In this document: one piece after another, positions 10,979 to 22,817 of the stretch
How the letters are laid out: the number at the start of each line of letters is the position of its first letter
Numbering within the stretch: the first letter of the stretch is position 1
Assembly (NCBI RefSeq): GCF_016808335.1
Contig: NC_053137.1
Coordinates: forward strand, 47,235,781 to 47,299,780
Length of the DNA stretch: 64,000 nucleotides
Source of the DNA: Panicum virgatum
Lineage: Eukaryota; Streptophyta; Magnoliopsida; Poales; Poaceae
Direction: 5' to 3'
Position numbers and translations under genes: made by a program
Notes under the pieces: model-generated
Told to the model about the DNA's origin: nothing
Database searches by the model: none
The model's input: only the letters and a program-made list of their open reading frames with translations

Positions 10979-12546
10979 CAGGGTTCAAAATTTCGGTGAA
11001 ATTTCGGCGAAATTTCGGTATTTTTTTCGTTTTCGGTAGTTACCGGGAAGTGGAATTTCGGTAAATTTCGGTAAATTTCGTTTCAAAATTCAAAAATTCA
11101 AAAAAATTTGTAAAAAATATGATAAAAAACTAGGTGTTTTTCTAAGCAAATAGGACTAGAACACACTCAAATCTAAGATCATTTTCTAGGCTAAAATTAA
11201 CATTTGAAACCGTAATTTGAATGACTCGTCATTTCATGTGCAAAAATTTATTTTCTCCCCTCGACTTCAACTAGACTTTGGTTTATCATGATATTGGTGA
11301 GGTACCTATTCAATTTCATATGCATACCTACAACTAGGATGATGATCCATCGGCCGGCCCGGGTGGACTATACTCTCATCAGTAGACTAGTAGATCTGGT
11401 TTCCTCGTGCTGTCCAATTAGGCTCGTCGTCAATCTTGCTTCGCTTTTGCCTTTTGCATCTGCTTTTATATTATCATCTAGCAGCTCTTTTCTTTTGTAT
11501 GTAGCGGTGAGATTGAATGAGATGGCAGCTAAAGCCCTCTGTCTGCTGTAGTCTATTATTCTTAACCAGGCTCTCGATCTGGCTCTTCTTCTAGCTTTGT
11601 AGCCGGTAACTGTGGAGACTTGGGAGTTTTTTTTTTTTGAAGTTGTGGCCATTGCTGATACGTGTTAAATTCCATTGGCAATTCTTCTCCATTGGCAACT
11701 GCAGATTAAGTCAGTTGTGGCCTTTGATCTGCCCCCACTTCGTGGAAGAAAGCTTTGCATTGCAATAGTAGGTCGGTGACTGTAACCTTGATTCCAGTGA
11801 ATTTCCTCCGACGCCATTCCAGTCCCGAGGATAAGAAGAGAAGGTCAAATTCTTGCATCCACAGCATGCATGTGACCAAAATCTTAGGCCACAAGAGAAT
11901 TGTCACCATCTATAGAGCAGGGAAAAACTTTCCGTTGGAAAACTGCCGGAAAACACACCTTTCAGAATGCTTTAACAATTCTCTATACAAATTGAATCAA
12001 ACAAAAAATTCAAACACTGTCACATGAATTGATAACCAATTCAAATCATGTTTGTCCTGGATTTAAAACAACTTTCAATTGGATCAACTAATGTCCCTAA
12101 AAATTTATAGGAATATCCGCCATAACAAGAATAATAAAAGTCCAGTTGAGGCCTAAGAGAGAAAATGAAAGTTGTCACATGAAATGACAAGACTTTTAAT
12201 TGGTAGTTTTTGAAATAATTAAATAACTTTCAAACCATTGCTCAAATGAAAAAGTTCCTGAAACAAAAGTTGTAGATCTCGAAAAACTGAACAAAGTTGG
12301 TATTCAAAAGTTTTTCATTTGACCTCGGGAACAGTAGGAAAATCACAACTGACATCATTTTCCGGTCGAAATCACCGAAATTTCAGTCGAAATCACCGAA
12401 ATTTCGGTCGGAATTCACCGAAATTTCGTTTTTTGAATTTGAATTCCCTTTCCGTTCGGAATTAGCAAATTTCGGCGAAATTTCGGCCGAAATTTCGTTT
12501 CCGGCAAACGGCGGGATTCGGAAAAAAAACGAAAAGGTGAACCCTG
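10979..12546. mobile_element. Non-autonomous hAT element with GAAATTTCGG-rich ends
   Basis: The ends CAGGGTTC and GAACCCTG form the terminal inverted repeat, and an exact 8-bp TSD TCTTCAAC (10971-10978 and 12547-12554) flanks it, both diagnostic of hAT elements. Several copies of GAAATTTCGG sit just inside each end in inverted arrangement, like the subterminal transposase-binding repeats of hAT elements. The 1.57 kb contain no transposase. Confidence 0.88.
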
Positions 12547-12596
12547 TCTTCAACCAAAGTGAAAAGGACGTGTGTGCAGCGGGGGGGGGGGACTAC

Positions 12597-12990
12597 TAGT
12601 TGTGTTCCAAGCTAATGAGCACTGACAACGTTTTCAGCTGTCACCCTTGGTGTCAGCAGCTTTATTATTTTCTGGTGACGTCCGTTAGGGAATGCTATTT
12701 GCCTTTTTACGCGCAGTGATCCAATCCAATTGTTTTGTCCTAGCATTTTGCCTCCTTTTTTCTATCTGCTTCCGATCCATAACGGCGTGGTCAGCGTGTC
12801 GATATACAGGAGCTTACTTTAGCACAAGTTGTGTTCCAAGCAGATGAGCACCGACAACAAGCAGCGTTGTCAGTTTGTCACCCTTGGTGTGAGCAGCTTT
12901 ATTTTCTTGTGACATCCATTAGGAAATGCTATTTGCCTTTCTGCTTCCATAAGGGCGTGTCCAGCGGGTACATAGGATCTTACTTTACCA
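12597..12990. repeat. Tandem duplication related to the HAK gene's first intron
   Basis: Two diverged tandem copies (about 12600-12820 and 12828-12990) share GTTGTGTTCCAAGC, GATGAGCAC, GTCACCCTTGGTGT, GAGCAGCTTTATT and AATGCTATTTGCCTTT. The same order of words, more diverged, lies in HAK intron 1 (about 19020-19185: TGAGCACTGACAACG, GTCAGCAGCT, TTTTCTG, GCGATCC, TTGTTTGTC). This could be the remnant of a duplicated HAK 5' region. Confidence 0.6.
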
Positions 12991-13179
12991 TAGCCACGTG
13001 CGAGAGAAGAGGAAAGAGAACAGGGGCGAAAGCCAGCTCAAAACTAATCTTGATGTACCCTCTATCAAATATAAAGATATATATACAATTGTAGAGGGAA
13101 TACATAGAAAATTTGAGGTAGATATTAGTAATTTTGGTTTTTACCGTGGTGCACGTGCACCAGGAAACAGTGGCGTAGG

Positions 13180-14606
13180 ACAGATCAAAATTAGATTTTT
13201 TTTATTCTTAACCCTTTTTTGTTAATAATTTAAAAATAACTTCTCCTAAAATTTATTTGCATCACGTAACCCTTTTGGTTACGCCGGCCCGCGTAACGCG
13301 ACCCATAATGTTGTCGCGCCGGCGCATACGGCGCGACACTGGCACAGGTGGAGGCGGATCTGTCACGCCAAATGGAGCGGCGCGACAGGGGTGACCAGCG
13401 CAGCCTCTTCCTCTCATCCTTTCTTCTCTATTCCCCCTCGTGCTCAAATCTATCCATGGTTGAGGTGCGGTCGTGCGCGGCAACAGCAGTGAGCGGAGGG
13501 AGCCGTGAGAGGCCGGGGTTGCGCTGGTCGGCTAGCTACTCGTGCTCTCCCGTGAGGTCGTCGCGCGGAGGCAGAAGCTGTCGGCACGAGCGCAGCGAGC
13601 TCTGCGACGGAGCAGACCCAGCGGGCAACGCGTTGCATCTCCCCTGCCGCGCGGCGGCATCGTTCCAATCACGCCGCGGTCTGCAGGTAGCAAGGGAATC
13701 GCGTGAATCGATCTCAATCTGCATACTTCGGTGCTCATAAACAAATGTCTGACAAGCCTTGCGGAGATTGATTCTAAAGCTTAAAGGATAACACTGTAAC
13801 TAAGCAGCCAGACTACAGACTAGATGTCATCCATAAATTGAAGCATTTGCGTTTGCTAGATTTCAAGAATGTGAAACATGCCATTTTACTTTGGATTGTC
13901 ACGTAGACGTAGATGTATGAACATTATGGATTGCTTTGGCTAACATGTTTTTCCACGTTCGGCCTATATAACTGTTCTTTCTGTTTCTGAATCTCTCTTG
14001 GATGTATTTTTTCTGTATGCCACAATATATTGTACTTGTAGTATAGTTCAACAAAGCTACACCTTAAGAATACATTTATAGGACAACCTAATCGCTAATG
14101 CATTTACATTTACATTTTTCTTATTGCCGAGGCATTTTTCGGGGAAAAAAAAAGTCAATTGAACTGGGTGATCCTTATCCCTCCGGCATATATAAGGGGT
14201 CAAAAGGGCATTCTCCCTGAAAGCGCAGTCACAGAGTATAGGGTGATACTTCAACATGGTCTGAAAAGCAAGCAGACATTCTCCCTGCGGTAAGAATATA
14301 ATTGATGTAGTTAAGTCCGAACATATGCCAATATAACTTGAAAGCTTAAACACAGATCATGCATGCTAACCTGAATTGTAAACTAAACTGAAACTTTACA
14401 ATTGAGCATGTAAACACGTCATCCACCCGTGCCAGCGTGGCAATTTGTCGCGCCGCATGCGTCGGCGCGACAACGTGATCCCGTCGCGCCATGCGGGCCG
14501 GCGTGACCAAAAGAGTTACGTGATGCAAATAAATTTTAGAAAGAGTTATTTTTAAAATATTAACAAAAAATAGGTTAAAAATAAAAAAAATCTCAAAATT
14601 AAGGTG
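13180..14606. mobile_element. Mutator-like element with long TIRs
   Basis: Inverted repeats of roughly 150 bp lie at about 13180-13335 and 14435-14606, including shared TTTATTTGCATCACGTAAC and a GTCGCGCCG / CGGCGCGAC palindrome. The element is flanked by a perfect 9-bp TSD TGGCGTAGG (13171-13179 and 14607-14615). There is no transposase. The core contains a GC-rich block (13340-13735) open on both strands, possibly captured host DNA, but I do not recognise a protein in it. Confidence 0.87.
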
Positions 14607-14615
14607 TGGCGTAGG

Positions 14616-15169
14616 TAGACTTATGGAGTTTCAAATCTCAATTTATAGGGTGCTATTAGAGAAATATATGTGAGAAAGCTAGAATAGAAAGCAGAGAAGA
14701 TGTTCTCAGAAAAAACAAGGTATGGCAGATACCACACCTTGCCATATTGAGTTCTCCGCCACTGCAGAAAAGTCAACGTGGCTTCGCCCTAAAAGAGAAT
14801 AAAAAATCATCGATAGAACCAGCGACTCTCACTAGCACGTGTTTCCATGACGGTGGGCCCCACCCACGCGGTTTTGGACCCGGTCAGAAGAACGCATAGA
14901 CGGAGCGTGCCCAGCGGCTGGCGTGCTCGGGCGACACGACACTCGGCCTCCCGCTCCGCCACCGTAACGATTCAAGTTCTGGTTTCAAAGTGTTCATCGA
15001 TGATGCACAACCCGTAAACCGAGAATCCAGTACAGCCATCGCGCGCTAGAGCGCTTGCTGGCGCGCGACGTGCCGAGTGCCGAGTGCCGACGTTACAGCC
15101 AAAGATGCAGCTGTCTGCCAGTCCGCGCCCACGACCCACCCGCACAACGTCCCAGGTATTTTGGTTTCT
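14616..15169. other. Spacer
   Basis: No gene or bounded element recognised. A GC-rich stretch at 14850-15150 carries short open frames without recognisable domains. Confidence 0.4.
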
Positions 15170-16690
15170 CCTTTTTTTTTTCCTTTACATTCCGTAGAGG
15201 CAACTGTTATCATTTTTGTTACTTTTCACGTTTTTCCTTTACCTTCTATTATGTTTTTCTCTAGAGAAGTTCTCTTGACAATTATTTTATGAAAATTGAA
15301 CTAAAAAAATATATCAGAGGATGTGCTTAGAAGTTGTATACTAAACTTGTATGTAAAAGATTCCGCGATAAGTCTTCTTGATAATACCTCCATAGAAGTT
15401 GTATTAAAAATTTATCACTATAAGTTTTTAAAAAATATATGCATCCAAATCTTATGTATCGTAAAAGTTGTACCAAAAAGTTATTCGTTAAAAAGTTGTT
15501 ACGAAAGAGTTATAAATCAAAGTTATATGTAGTGTAAAAATTATGATGAGAATTTATCCTCTCAAAAGTTATATGCAAAAAGTTATGTATAAAATTATAT
15601 TTACAAGTTATCCTGTCTAAATATAGAAAGTTGCGGTGGAAAAAAAACTTTCCAAAAAAAGAAGGTAGCGGCCTAGCGGGCTGCCGGAGATCGCGCGTCG
15701 GGAGGCCTGCTGGTGCGCGCGCGCGGATTAGCTACGCGAATCCAATTCAGCGGTCGACCGCTAGCAGCCATTCCAGCAATCGATCTGTTATCCACTCCCT
15801 CCCTCTATCCCGCTGGGGACCACCGAGATCCACGTGATTCGGATTTTCTTTTCACACGTCTCTCCCCTCCCCTTTTTATTTCTAATTTCCATTTTCCTGT
15901 CTTATCTTTCATCATTTTTTCTTTTTATTTTTTTCCTGAATTCATCGAAGACATTATATATATAGGTTATATGTATAGCTTATCTTTTCGTTTATAACTC
16001 TTAATTTTTTCATAAGTTATACATATATTTATATATGTAACTTATATATAGGAAAAGTTATATATACAAGTTTTTCTTTCTTTGATAAGTTTTGCTTTAT
16101 TCTGCATGAGTTATATATCCAATATTTTAATAGAAAAAAGTTGTATATATAATTTTGTATTTCAATAAATTTTTACTTCTTTTTATGTATTGAAGTTTCC
16201 AGATTTTTTTTCCTTTGTACGTTCTATTATGTATTGAAGTTCTCTTGACAACTTTTATATGAAAATTATACTAAAAAATATACTAAAAATTTGTACTTAA
16301 AAGTTGTGTGATAAATTTGTGCGTAGAAAGATTGTATGAGAAATCTTCCAATAAAAATAACATCATACAAGTTGTGCTAAAAAGTTATCCTCCAAAATTA
16401 TTTTGAAAATATGGACTAAAATTATATAAATCGTAAAAGTTGTGCTAAAAAATATTTTTAAAAGGTTGTTAAGAAAGAATTATACATAAAAGTTATACAC
16501 ATCATAAAAATTGTGATGCAAATTTATCTCTCAGAAGGCCTGTGTAAAAAGTTATGCATAAAAATTATACTTAGAAATTATAAGTTTCCAAAAAATAAAA
16601 TTAAGAAGAAAAAACATTTTCCAAGAGAGGAAACATACCTGCAGACCCGCTGTCGGAAATCACTCGCCAGGAGGCTCGCTTGTTCGACCC
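15170..16690. repeat. Diverged direct duplication of an AT-rich segment
   Basis: About 15170-15735 and 16195-16690 are related in the same orientation. Both run through CTATTATGT, GAAGTTCTCTTGACAA, AAAAGTT-rich sequence, TTATGTATAAAA / TTATGCATAAAA, and end in a GC-rich tail (GCTGCCGGAGATCGC versus GCTGTCGGAAATCAC, then GGGAGGC versus AGGAGGC). Identity is perhaps 70 percent by eye. It may be two copies of one unclassified element; no TSD was found. Confidence 0.6.
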
Positions 16691-16769
16691 GCTGCCCCTC
16701 TCCCTCTGTTGGACGCATGTGATCTTGTTCGACCCGCTGCCCCTCTCCCTCTGTTGGACGCATGTGATC
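16681..16769. repeat. 45-bp tandem repeat, two copies
   Basis: An exact 45-bp unit beginning TGTTCGACCCGCTGCCCC is present at 16681-16725 and again from 16726 to 16769. It lies at the right end of the second copy of the larger duplication. Perfect identity shows that it is recent. Confidence 0.9.
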
Positions 16770-16852
16770 ACAGAACCCGAAAGAGAATGGATACGGATTC
16801 CCAAAATGGAAAGCATTTGAGCTATCGGAAAGCGTTTGTTACTTCTCTTCCT

Positions 16853-17702
16853 TTTTTTTTTTTGAGCGAAACATACCTGTATTAAAAGATAAGGAAAGTA
16901 CAAATACAGTACACGTACAGGTACATACGAGAAGGATACATAAGACAGCTGTCACGATCTTTTACACAGAGGCCCCTAAGAAACACAAAAATTACAACAA
17001 AGTCCCTGGACACTCTGCCGATCGAATCCACCCAACTCCACTGCCGTCGGCCATCACCGGCGGACCTCCGCCGCGAAACCCAGGTCAGAAGGAGCTCAAA
17101 CGCCCTAAGGCTTTGGAAATAGCCGCAGTAGAGACCCGTTACCATGAACGGGATGAAGCTGTCGCTGAAAATGCATCGGCCGGGGACGCACCCCGAACTC
17201 CGACGACCATGGACGCGAGCTTGTCGTCGACGACAGCCGCCGCCGCGAGGAAGCCAAGCCTTGTCCACCCACCAATCTTCCACGGATCCCAGAGCTGCCT
17301 CTCTATCCTCAGAACAAAAGGACGGCGAACTCACCTCCCAACCGGGATGCCGAGTCGCCATCGGACACCTCCTGTACAGAAGCTCCTCGACGGGAACTCC
17401 ACCTCCACCGGCCCGCCGTCGATGTCGGAGAGAAACACCAACGGAGCGGGGACGAGTCGGAGAGGACCTTATTCCACTATGACGACGCCGCCGCCGCCGC
17501 CTCGGCCACGCCGCCGGGACATCAACCCTAGATCTACTAGGACTAGCTTCGACCGACGAGCGACCGGCGGTCTCCGCCACCTCGCGAGGCCTTAAAGGCC
17601 ATCGGAGGCGAGGAAGACCGCCGGCCTCGCCGGCGGCGACGAAATCGCTCTGACTCGCCTCTCTCAACTGTAGCTAGGGGAGAGAGTTCGAGAGAGACTT
17701 CG
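16853..17702 (-). mobile_element. Poly(A) retroposon (short or deleted LINE-like copy)
   Basis: A perfect 17-bp TSD TTGTTACTTCTCTTCCT flanks it (16836-16852 and 17703-17719). On the + strand it starts with a T-run directly after the left TSD, so on the - strand it ends in poly(A): target-primed reverse transcription. An open frame on the - strand (about 17667-16882) is Arg/Gly-rich and shows no reverse transcriptase. Length and GC-rich 5' part suggest an internally deleted LINE or a non-autonomous partner. It is young, given the intact TSD. Confidence 0.82.
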
Positions 17703-17719
17703 TTGTTACTTCTCTTCCT

Positions 17720-18028
17720 GGGGCGCGCGCTAACTAGCCTGCCCCCCCCCCCCCTAAACTACTCAAGTTCCGGTTTCTCTTCTTTTTTTGTTTTTCTCCT
17801 TGCGTAAGTTTTTACTCAACGCTAAACTTTGCATGATTTAGATGTTTGCGTCCCCGGAGGAGAGGAGTGGGCCGGCCCATGAGCGTGGGTACCACTACCA
17901 CACGAGGAAGGCCCGGGACCGTCTCGTTCACACACGCGCGGAGTAGGCCCGCCGCCGCCATAGCGGGCGTGTCTCCTTTCTCCTATTCCTCCTCCGCCAC
18001 AAGACCACAACCGGGGCCGCTCGGTCGC
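17720..18028. other. HAK gene upstream region
   Basis: A C-run near 17742-17753 and a GC-rich stretch precede the TATA box. No specific regulatory motif can be named with confidence. Confidence 0.4.
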
Positions 18029-18034
18029 TATAAA
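18029..18034 (+). promoter_or_regulatory. TATA box of the HAK transporter gene
   Basis: TATAAA within GGTCGCTATAAAGGCTCGCG lies 173 bp upstream of the chosen ATG at 18202, with a GC-rich leader in between. It is the only good TATA match close to the start; transcription would begin near 18060. Confidence 0.6.
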
Positions 18035-18201
18035 GGCTCGCGACTCCCACCAGCCACGCGCCGTCGCGCGCGCCCCGTGTGGTGGTGATCTGTAGGCGGC
18101 TGTAGCACACTTGGCCGGCGCCCTTCTGTTTCGGCTCGGCCCCCCACCCCACTGGCGCGGCGCGCGGCGCCCTCCTCCGCTCCATCATCCAGCTGCCGGA
18201 C

Positions 18202-18487
18202 ATGACGACCGGGGCCCGCGCGGATCTCGAGGCGGGCCACGTCACCTCCCGGCGCGGCGGCGCGTTGCCGGCCTCCTCGGCCACGGCCGGCCTGGAGCAG
18301 GCGGCGGCGGCGGAGGTCAGTGCGCACACGAAAACCTCGCCCGCCTTCCTTCCATCTCTCTAGTCTCCACTCTACCTAGGACGCACGTACTGCTCCATCT
18401 GATTTTCGTTTTTTTTTTGAAAAACACTCCACCTGATTTCCTTTCTTTTTCACTCGGGTCTTCGCAAAACACTCGCGATCTCCTTCG

Positions 18488-18582
<95 letters not shown>

Positions 18583-21500
18583 GCTCGCACGCCCGTCTTG
18601 GCAGAAAGCAGAGCCATCTGATCCTCTTTACAAGTTCAGGCATTAGCATGGCTCCTTTTACTGTTTCATCCATCCGTTGGAGATTGCATGCATAAGAGAA
18701 TAAGCATCTCGGTTCCTGTCTGCATCTGCATGTACTCCGGCTGTTCGGCGATATTTTTTATTGAAGGAAAATTGTTACTGGGCGATTTTCAGTTTCAGTG
18801 ATGGAAACCATGATTGTGATGTGGACTTGGGCGCCTTTCGGGAACACTTAGACTTGCGTTGGGTTTAGGGTTTCCTGTGACGGTGACGCTGACTTGGGGA
18901 AGGGAATCGAGACCCAGCGGTGCCCCTGCAAACCGAGCTGCCACCGCGATCCGTAGCCCTGCGCGTCATCACTCATCAAGCCGTCAGTTACCAAAGCCCG
19001 TAATTCTTGTTTTCCTGCGCCGGGTGAGCACTGACAACGAATGACCTTGTCTCCTTGCTCCTTGCGGTCAGCAGCTCCCCCTCGCTCCTTGTGGTCAGCA
19101 GCTCCGATTTTCTGCTACCCTCCGGTGCCGTAGACTGGTATTATTTTGCCTTCTTTTTTCGCGGCGATCCAGTTGTTTGTCGTGGGGCGTGGAAATCAGA
19201 TCAGGGGAACGAACCTCTTGCCCGTCTTCCGCCTCCATTATTTGTGCTAGAATAGTCAGCATCCTTTTTTGGGGGTTTAACATGCTAAATAAGGCTACTC
19301 TGTTGCTTCTGGTCCCCGTCTACTGTTTAATATCAAGATTGGAAATTTGTCAGCATCTGTACTCTTTGCCATCGATGTGATGGCACCTTTTAATCGTAGA
19401 TTTCACCAGAGGCCGTTTCGGTTTCTAGTATTCTTTCACTGTTCACTGCGATTAGATCTCTTGAAAAAGACTTGACCAGGGGTGTTTAGCATCCCGGTCT
19501 CAAAAACAGCAGCCGTATTATTTAAGAATAAAACATGATTTAATTTGCACTGGTGGTTCCTGGATGCGGTATGCATTTAAACACATGCAGTTACTAACTA
19601 GATTTCTCCTCTTCCGTTTGCACTAGTCCTGACAACTTGCTGATGGCAGAGGATCTTGCTGATGACAGAGATCTTGCTGATGATAGACAAGTTTATAATT
19701 CACGATTTGATATTTGCCATGTTGTTTTAAGTCATTGATAGTAGCAAACACACCAAAGGTGTACACAATTATCGTTAACCACATAGATTTCCACATGGGC
19801 AAAATGCTGTTTCATCAGCACAATGGATGAAGGACTTTGGGGGGGCTTTGTGGACTTTGACTAGTTATTATCTCGCATACGGGTAGTTGGATAGTTGGTT
19901 GCTTTATATGATCACTGTGGTGAAGTGCGTGATGTGTATCTTTCTTATTTGGGTTTCTAGGAAGAAAGTTGAACTGCTAACTTTCTGGTTCAGTACATTC
20001 TAAATGTCTTGTCTTAACTCTGAGCAGGGTGGCAATATCCGCAAAGATCTATTCCTTGCTTACAAGACTCTCGGTGTTGTGTTTGGTGGCCTCGTCACAT
20101 CTCCCCTTTATGTTTATCCCTCAATGAACTTGGCATCTCCCACAAAAGATGACTACATGGGGTTATACAGCATAATGTTTTGGACTCTTACTTTGATTGG
20201 TGTCGTCAAGTATGTAGGCATAGCACTCAATGCCGACGATCATGGTGAAGGTAAACTACCCTGCTGTTGCTGCCTTTCTACTTTTGAAGCTTATGGTCAC
20301 GTTAGAGGGAGATTTAGTTCTTAAAGATTTGGCAGTTGAGACCTTATATCTAACTTTTATAACTTTCATCTTTAGTGTATATAGAGGATTGCATTAATTC
20401 CATGAGCTACGCAGTCCAATATAAATCCTGTGATCTATTACTACCCAGACAATTTATTTGATGAACTGAAATGAGGCTGTTATTTCTAGAAAAAGACTTC
20501 TTTTTTTCATGGACAGATCGAATATTACTCTGCACTCTCCATGTAATAATTCCTAAGAAAATTTTCTTGTAGGTGGTACATTTGCCATGTATTCTCTGTT
20601 GTGCAGACATGCCGATATAGGCATACTTCCTTCCAAAAAGGTTCATTCAGAAGAAGAGCCTCTGATTCACAATCAGTCTGCAGTAGATAGAAGGCCTAGT
20701 TGGCTAGGGAAGTTCTTTGAGCGAAGCATAACAGCTAGAAGAGTACTTTTGTTCATGGCAATACTGGGGATGTGCATGCTCATTGGGGATGGCATACTCA
20801 CTCCTGCTATTTCAGGTTTGCCCTCATGCTTAAGGTAGTCTATATTTGTGATCCCAGCTATACCTGACACACTTCATTCTTTGCCTGTTTTCAGTATTAT
20901 CAGCCATCGATGGACTAAGAGGGTCATTTCCTTCTGTCAGCAAGCGTAAGTGGTTTGGCATCTGTAACCAAGGAGTCATGGCACCAATCTTCCTGATAAT
21001 GGCATTACTGATATACTGATCCTTTCCTTTGAATCTCCCAGCTGTAGTGGAAGCCCTGTCAGCTGCGATTCTTATCGGATTATTCTTGCTGCAAAAGTAT
21101 GGGACTTCAAAAGTGAGCTTTCTGTTCTCACCGATCATGGCAGCATGGACTTTCACCACTCCGATCATCGGCGTGTATAGCATTGTTCGTTACTATCCTG
21201 GTATCTTCAAAGCCATTTCGCCTCATTATATTGTCCATTTCTTCCTGAGAAATAAAAAGGAAGGGTGGCGCATGCTCGGTGGAACTGTTCTAGGCATCAC
21301 AGGTAACTTCATCACGCTCATGCATTTCATCTGCCAAATATGATGCCACACTTATGTAATTACGGATCTTTTGCATACAGGTGCTGAAGCTATGTTTGCA
21401 GACCTTGGCCACTTCAGCAAGAAGGGTATTCAGGTTATTTTCATCAACCTTACAAGCTTGAATTTCTTTCCTTGTCAACTGTTCATGGCACGGTCAGTTA

Positions 21501-22817
21501 AACGCCATGTTTTGCTTTTCAGATAGCATTCATGTTTAGCATATATCCTTCTCTGGTCCTTACATATGCTGGGCAAACGGCGTATCTGATCAACAATGTC
21601 AATGACTTCAGCGATGGGTTCTACAAATTTGTCCCTCGCCCTGTTTACTGGCCCATGTTCGTCATTGCGACGCTGGCAGCAATCGTCGCAAGCCAATCCT
21701 TGATATCTGCGACATTTTCAGTCATCAAGCAATCGGTTGTCCTGGACTGCTTCCCACGCGTCAAGGTGGTGCACACGTCTCAGCACAAAGAAGGGGAGGT
21801 TTACTCCCCAGAAACCAACTACATCCTCATGGTACTGTGCGTCGGTGTCGTACTAGGCTTTGGCGCTGGAAATTCGATCGGCAACGCATTCGGTAAGTGA
21901 GTCCTGCAGAATGCTGCATTGCTGGTATGTATGCAACCGCGCCCTTTGTTCCTGAAGGAACTGATGGTGCGTGATTGATTGTCGCTGCAGGTGTTGTGGT
22001 GATCATGGTGATGCTCATAACCACAATCATGCTCACTCTGGTGCTGATCATCATCTGGAGAACACCCCCTGCCCTTGTCGCCCTCTACTTCATCCCCTTC
22101 TTCATCATGGAAGGGGCCTACGTCAGCGCCGTCTTCACCAAGATCCCCGAAGGCGGCTGGCTCCCCTTCGCGGTGTCCATGATCCTGGCGCTGATCATGT
22201 TCGGCTGGTACTACGGCCGGCAGCGGAAGGCGGAGTACGAGATGGCGAACAAGGTGACCGTGGAGCGCCTCGGCGAGCTCCTTGCCAGGCCGGAGGTGCA
22301 GAGGGTCCCCGGGCTGTGCTTCTTCTACAGCAACATCCAGGACGGGCTCACCCCGGTGCTCGCCCACTACATCAAGAACGTGAGCTCGCTGCACGCGGCC
22401 ACGGTGTTCGTCACCCTGCGGTACCTGCTGGTGGCCAAGGTGGACGAGCGGGAGAGGATCCTCGTCCGGAGGCTGGGGCCCGCAGGGGTGTACGCCTGTA
22501 CCGTCCAGTACGGCTACGCCGACAGCTTCCGCGGCGACGACCTCACCGCGCAGGTCGCGAGCCGCCTGCGGCGGCACGTCGAGGCGGAGGCGGGGGCGGG
22601 CGCGGAGGAGGCCGCGTGGCTGGAGGCGGCGTGGAAGGCCGGCGTGGTGCACGTCCGGGGCAAGATGAGGTTCTACGTGGGCGAGGACGCCGGGTGGTTC
22701 GACAGGGTCATGCTCGGCTTCTACGAGTTCCTCCACGGCATCTGCCGCTCCGCGCTGCCGGCGCTCGGGACGCCGCTGCAGCGCCGGGTCGAGATCGGCA
22801 TGATGCACAAGGTCTGA
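18202..22817 (+). CDS. HAK/KUP/KT-family potassium transporter
   Basis: Eight exons: 18202-18315, 20028-20250, 20573-20815, 20895-20945, 21042-21302, 21381-21433, 21523-21892, 21991-22817. All introns are GT-AG and the frame is continuous, giving 713 residues, within the family's usual range (about 700-850). The protein is predicted to be a multi-pass membrane K+ (H+-coupled) transporter. Signatures: [13 protein letters not shown] (residues 54-66, first membrane segment), [53 protein letters not shown] (about 298-310) and a long soluble C-terminal domain. The start is the first ATG of a 38-residue Ala-rich leader behind a TATA box. Oddity: family members usually read GD where this one reads GG (residues 58-59). 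The pattern resembles monocot HAK16-like members from memory, so I give no symbol. Intron 1 (1.7 kb) holds a 90-bp CT repeat. Confidence 0.93.
18491..18580. repeat. (CT)n microsatellite in HAK intron 1
   Basis: About 45 uninterrupted CT dinucleotides lie 175 bp below the exon 1 donor. Pyrimidine-rich dinucleotide tracts near 5' ends are common in grass genes and may affect expression; the length should vary between individuals. Confidence 0.97.

Noticed and set aside
16882..17667. 261-residue - strand frame as a host gene
   Set aside because: It lies wholly within a retroposon with perfect TSD and poly(A) tail and shows no known domain.
18317..18673. Glu/Arg repeat protein on the - strand
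   Set aside because: It is translation of the CT microsatellite in HAK intron 1.
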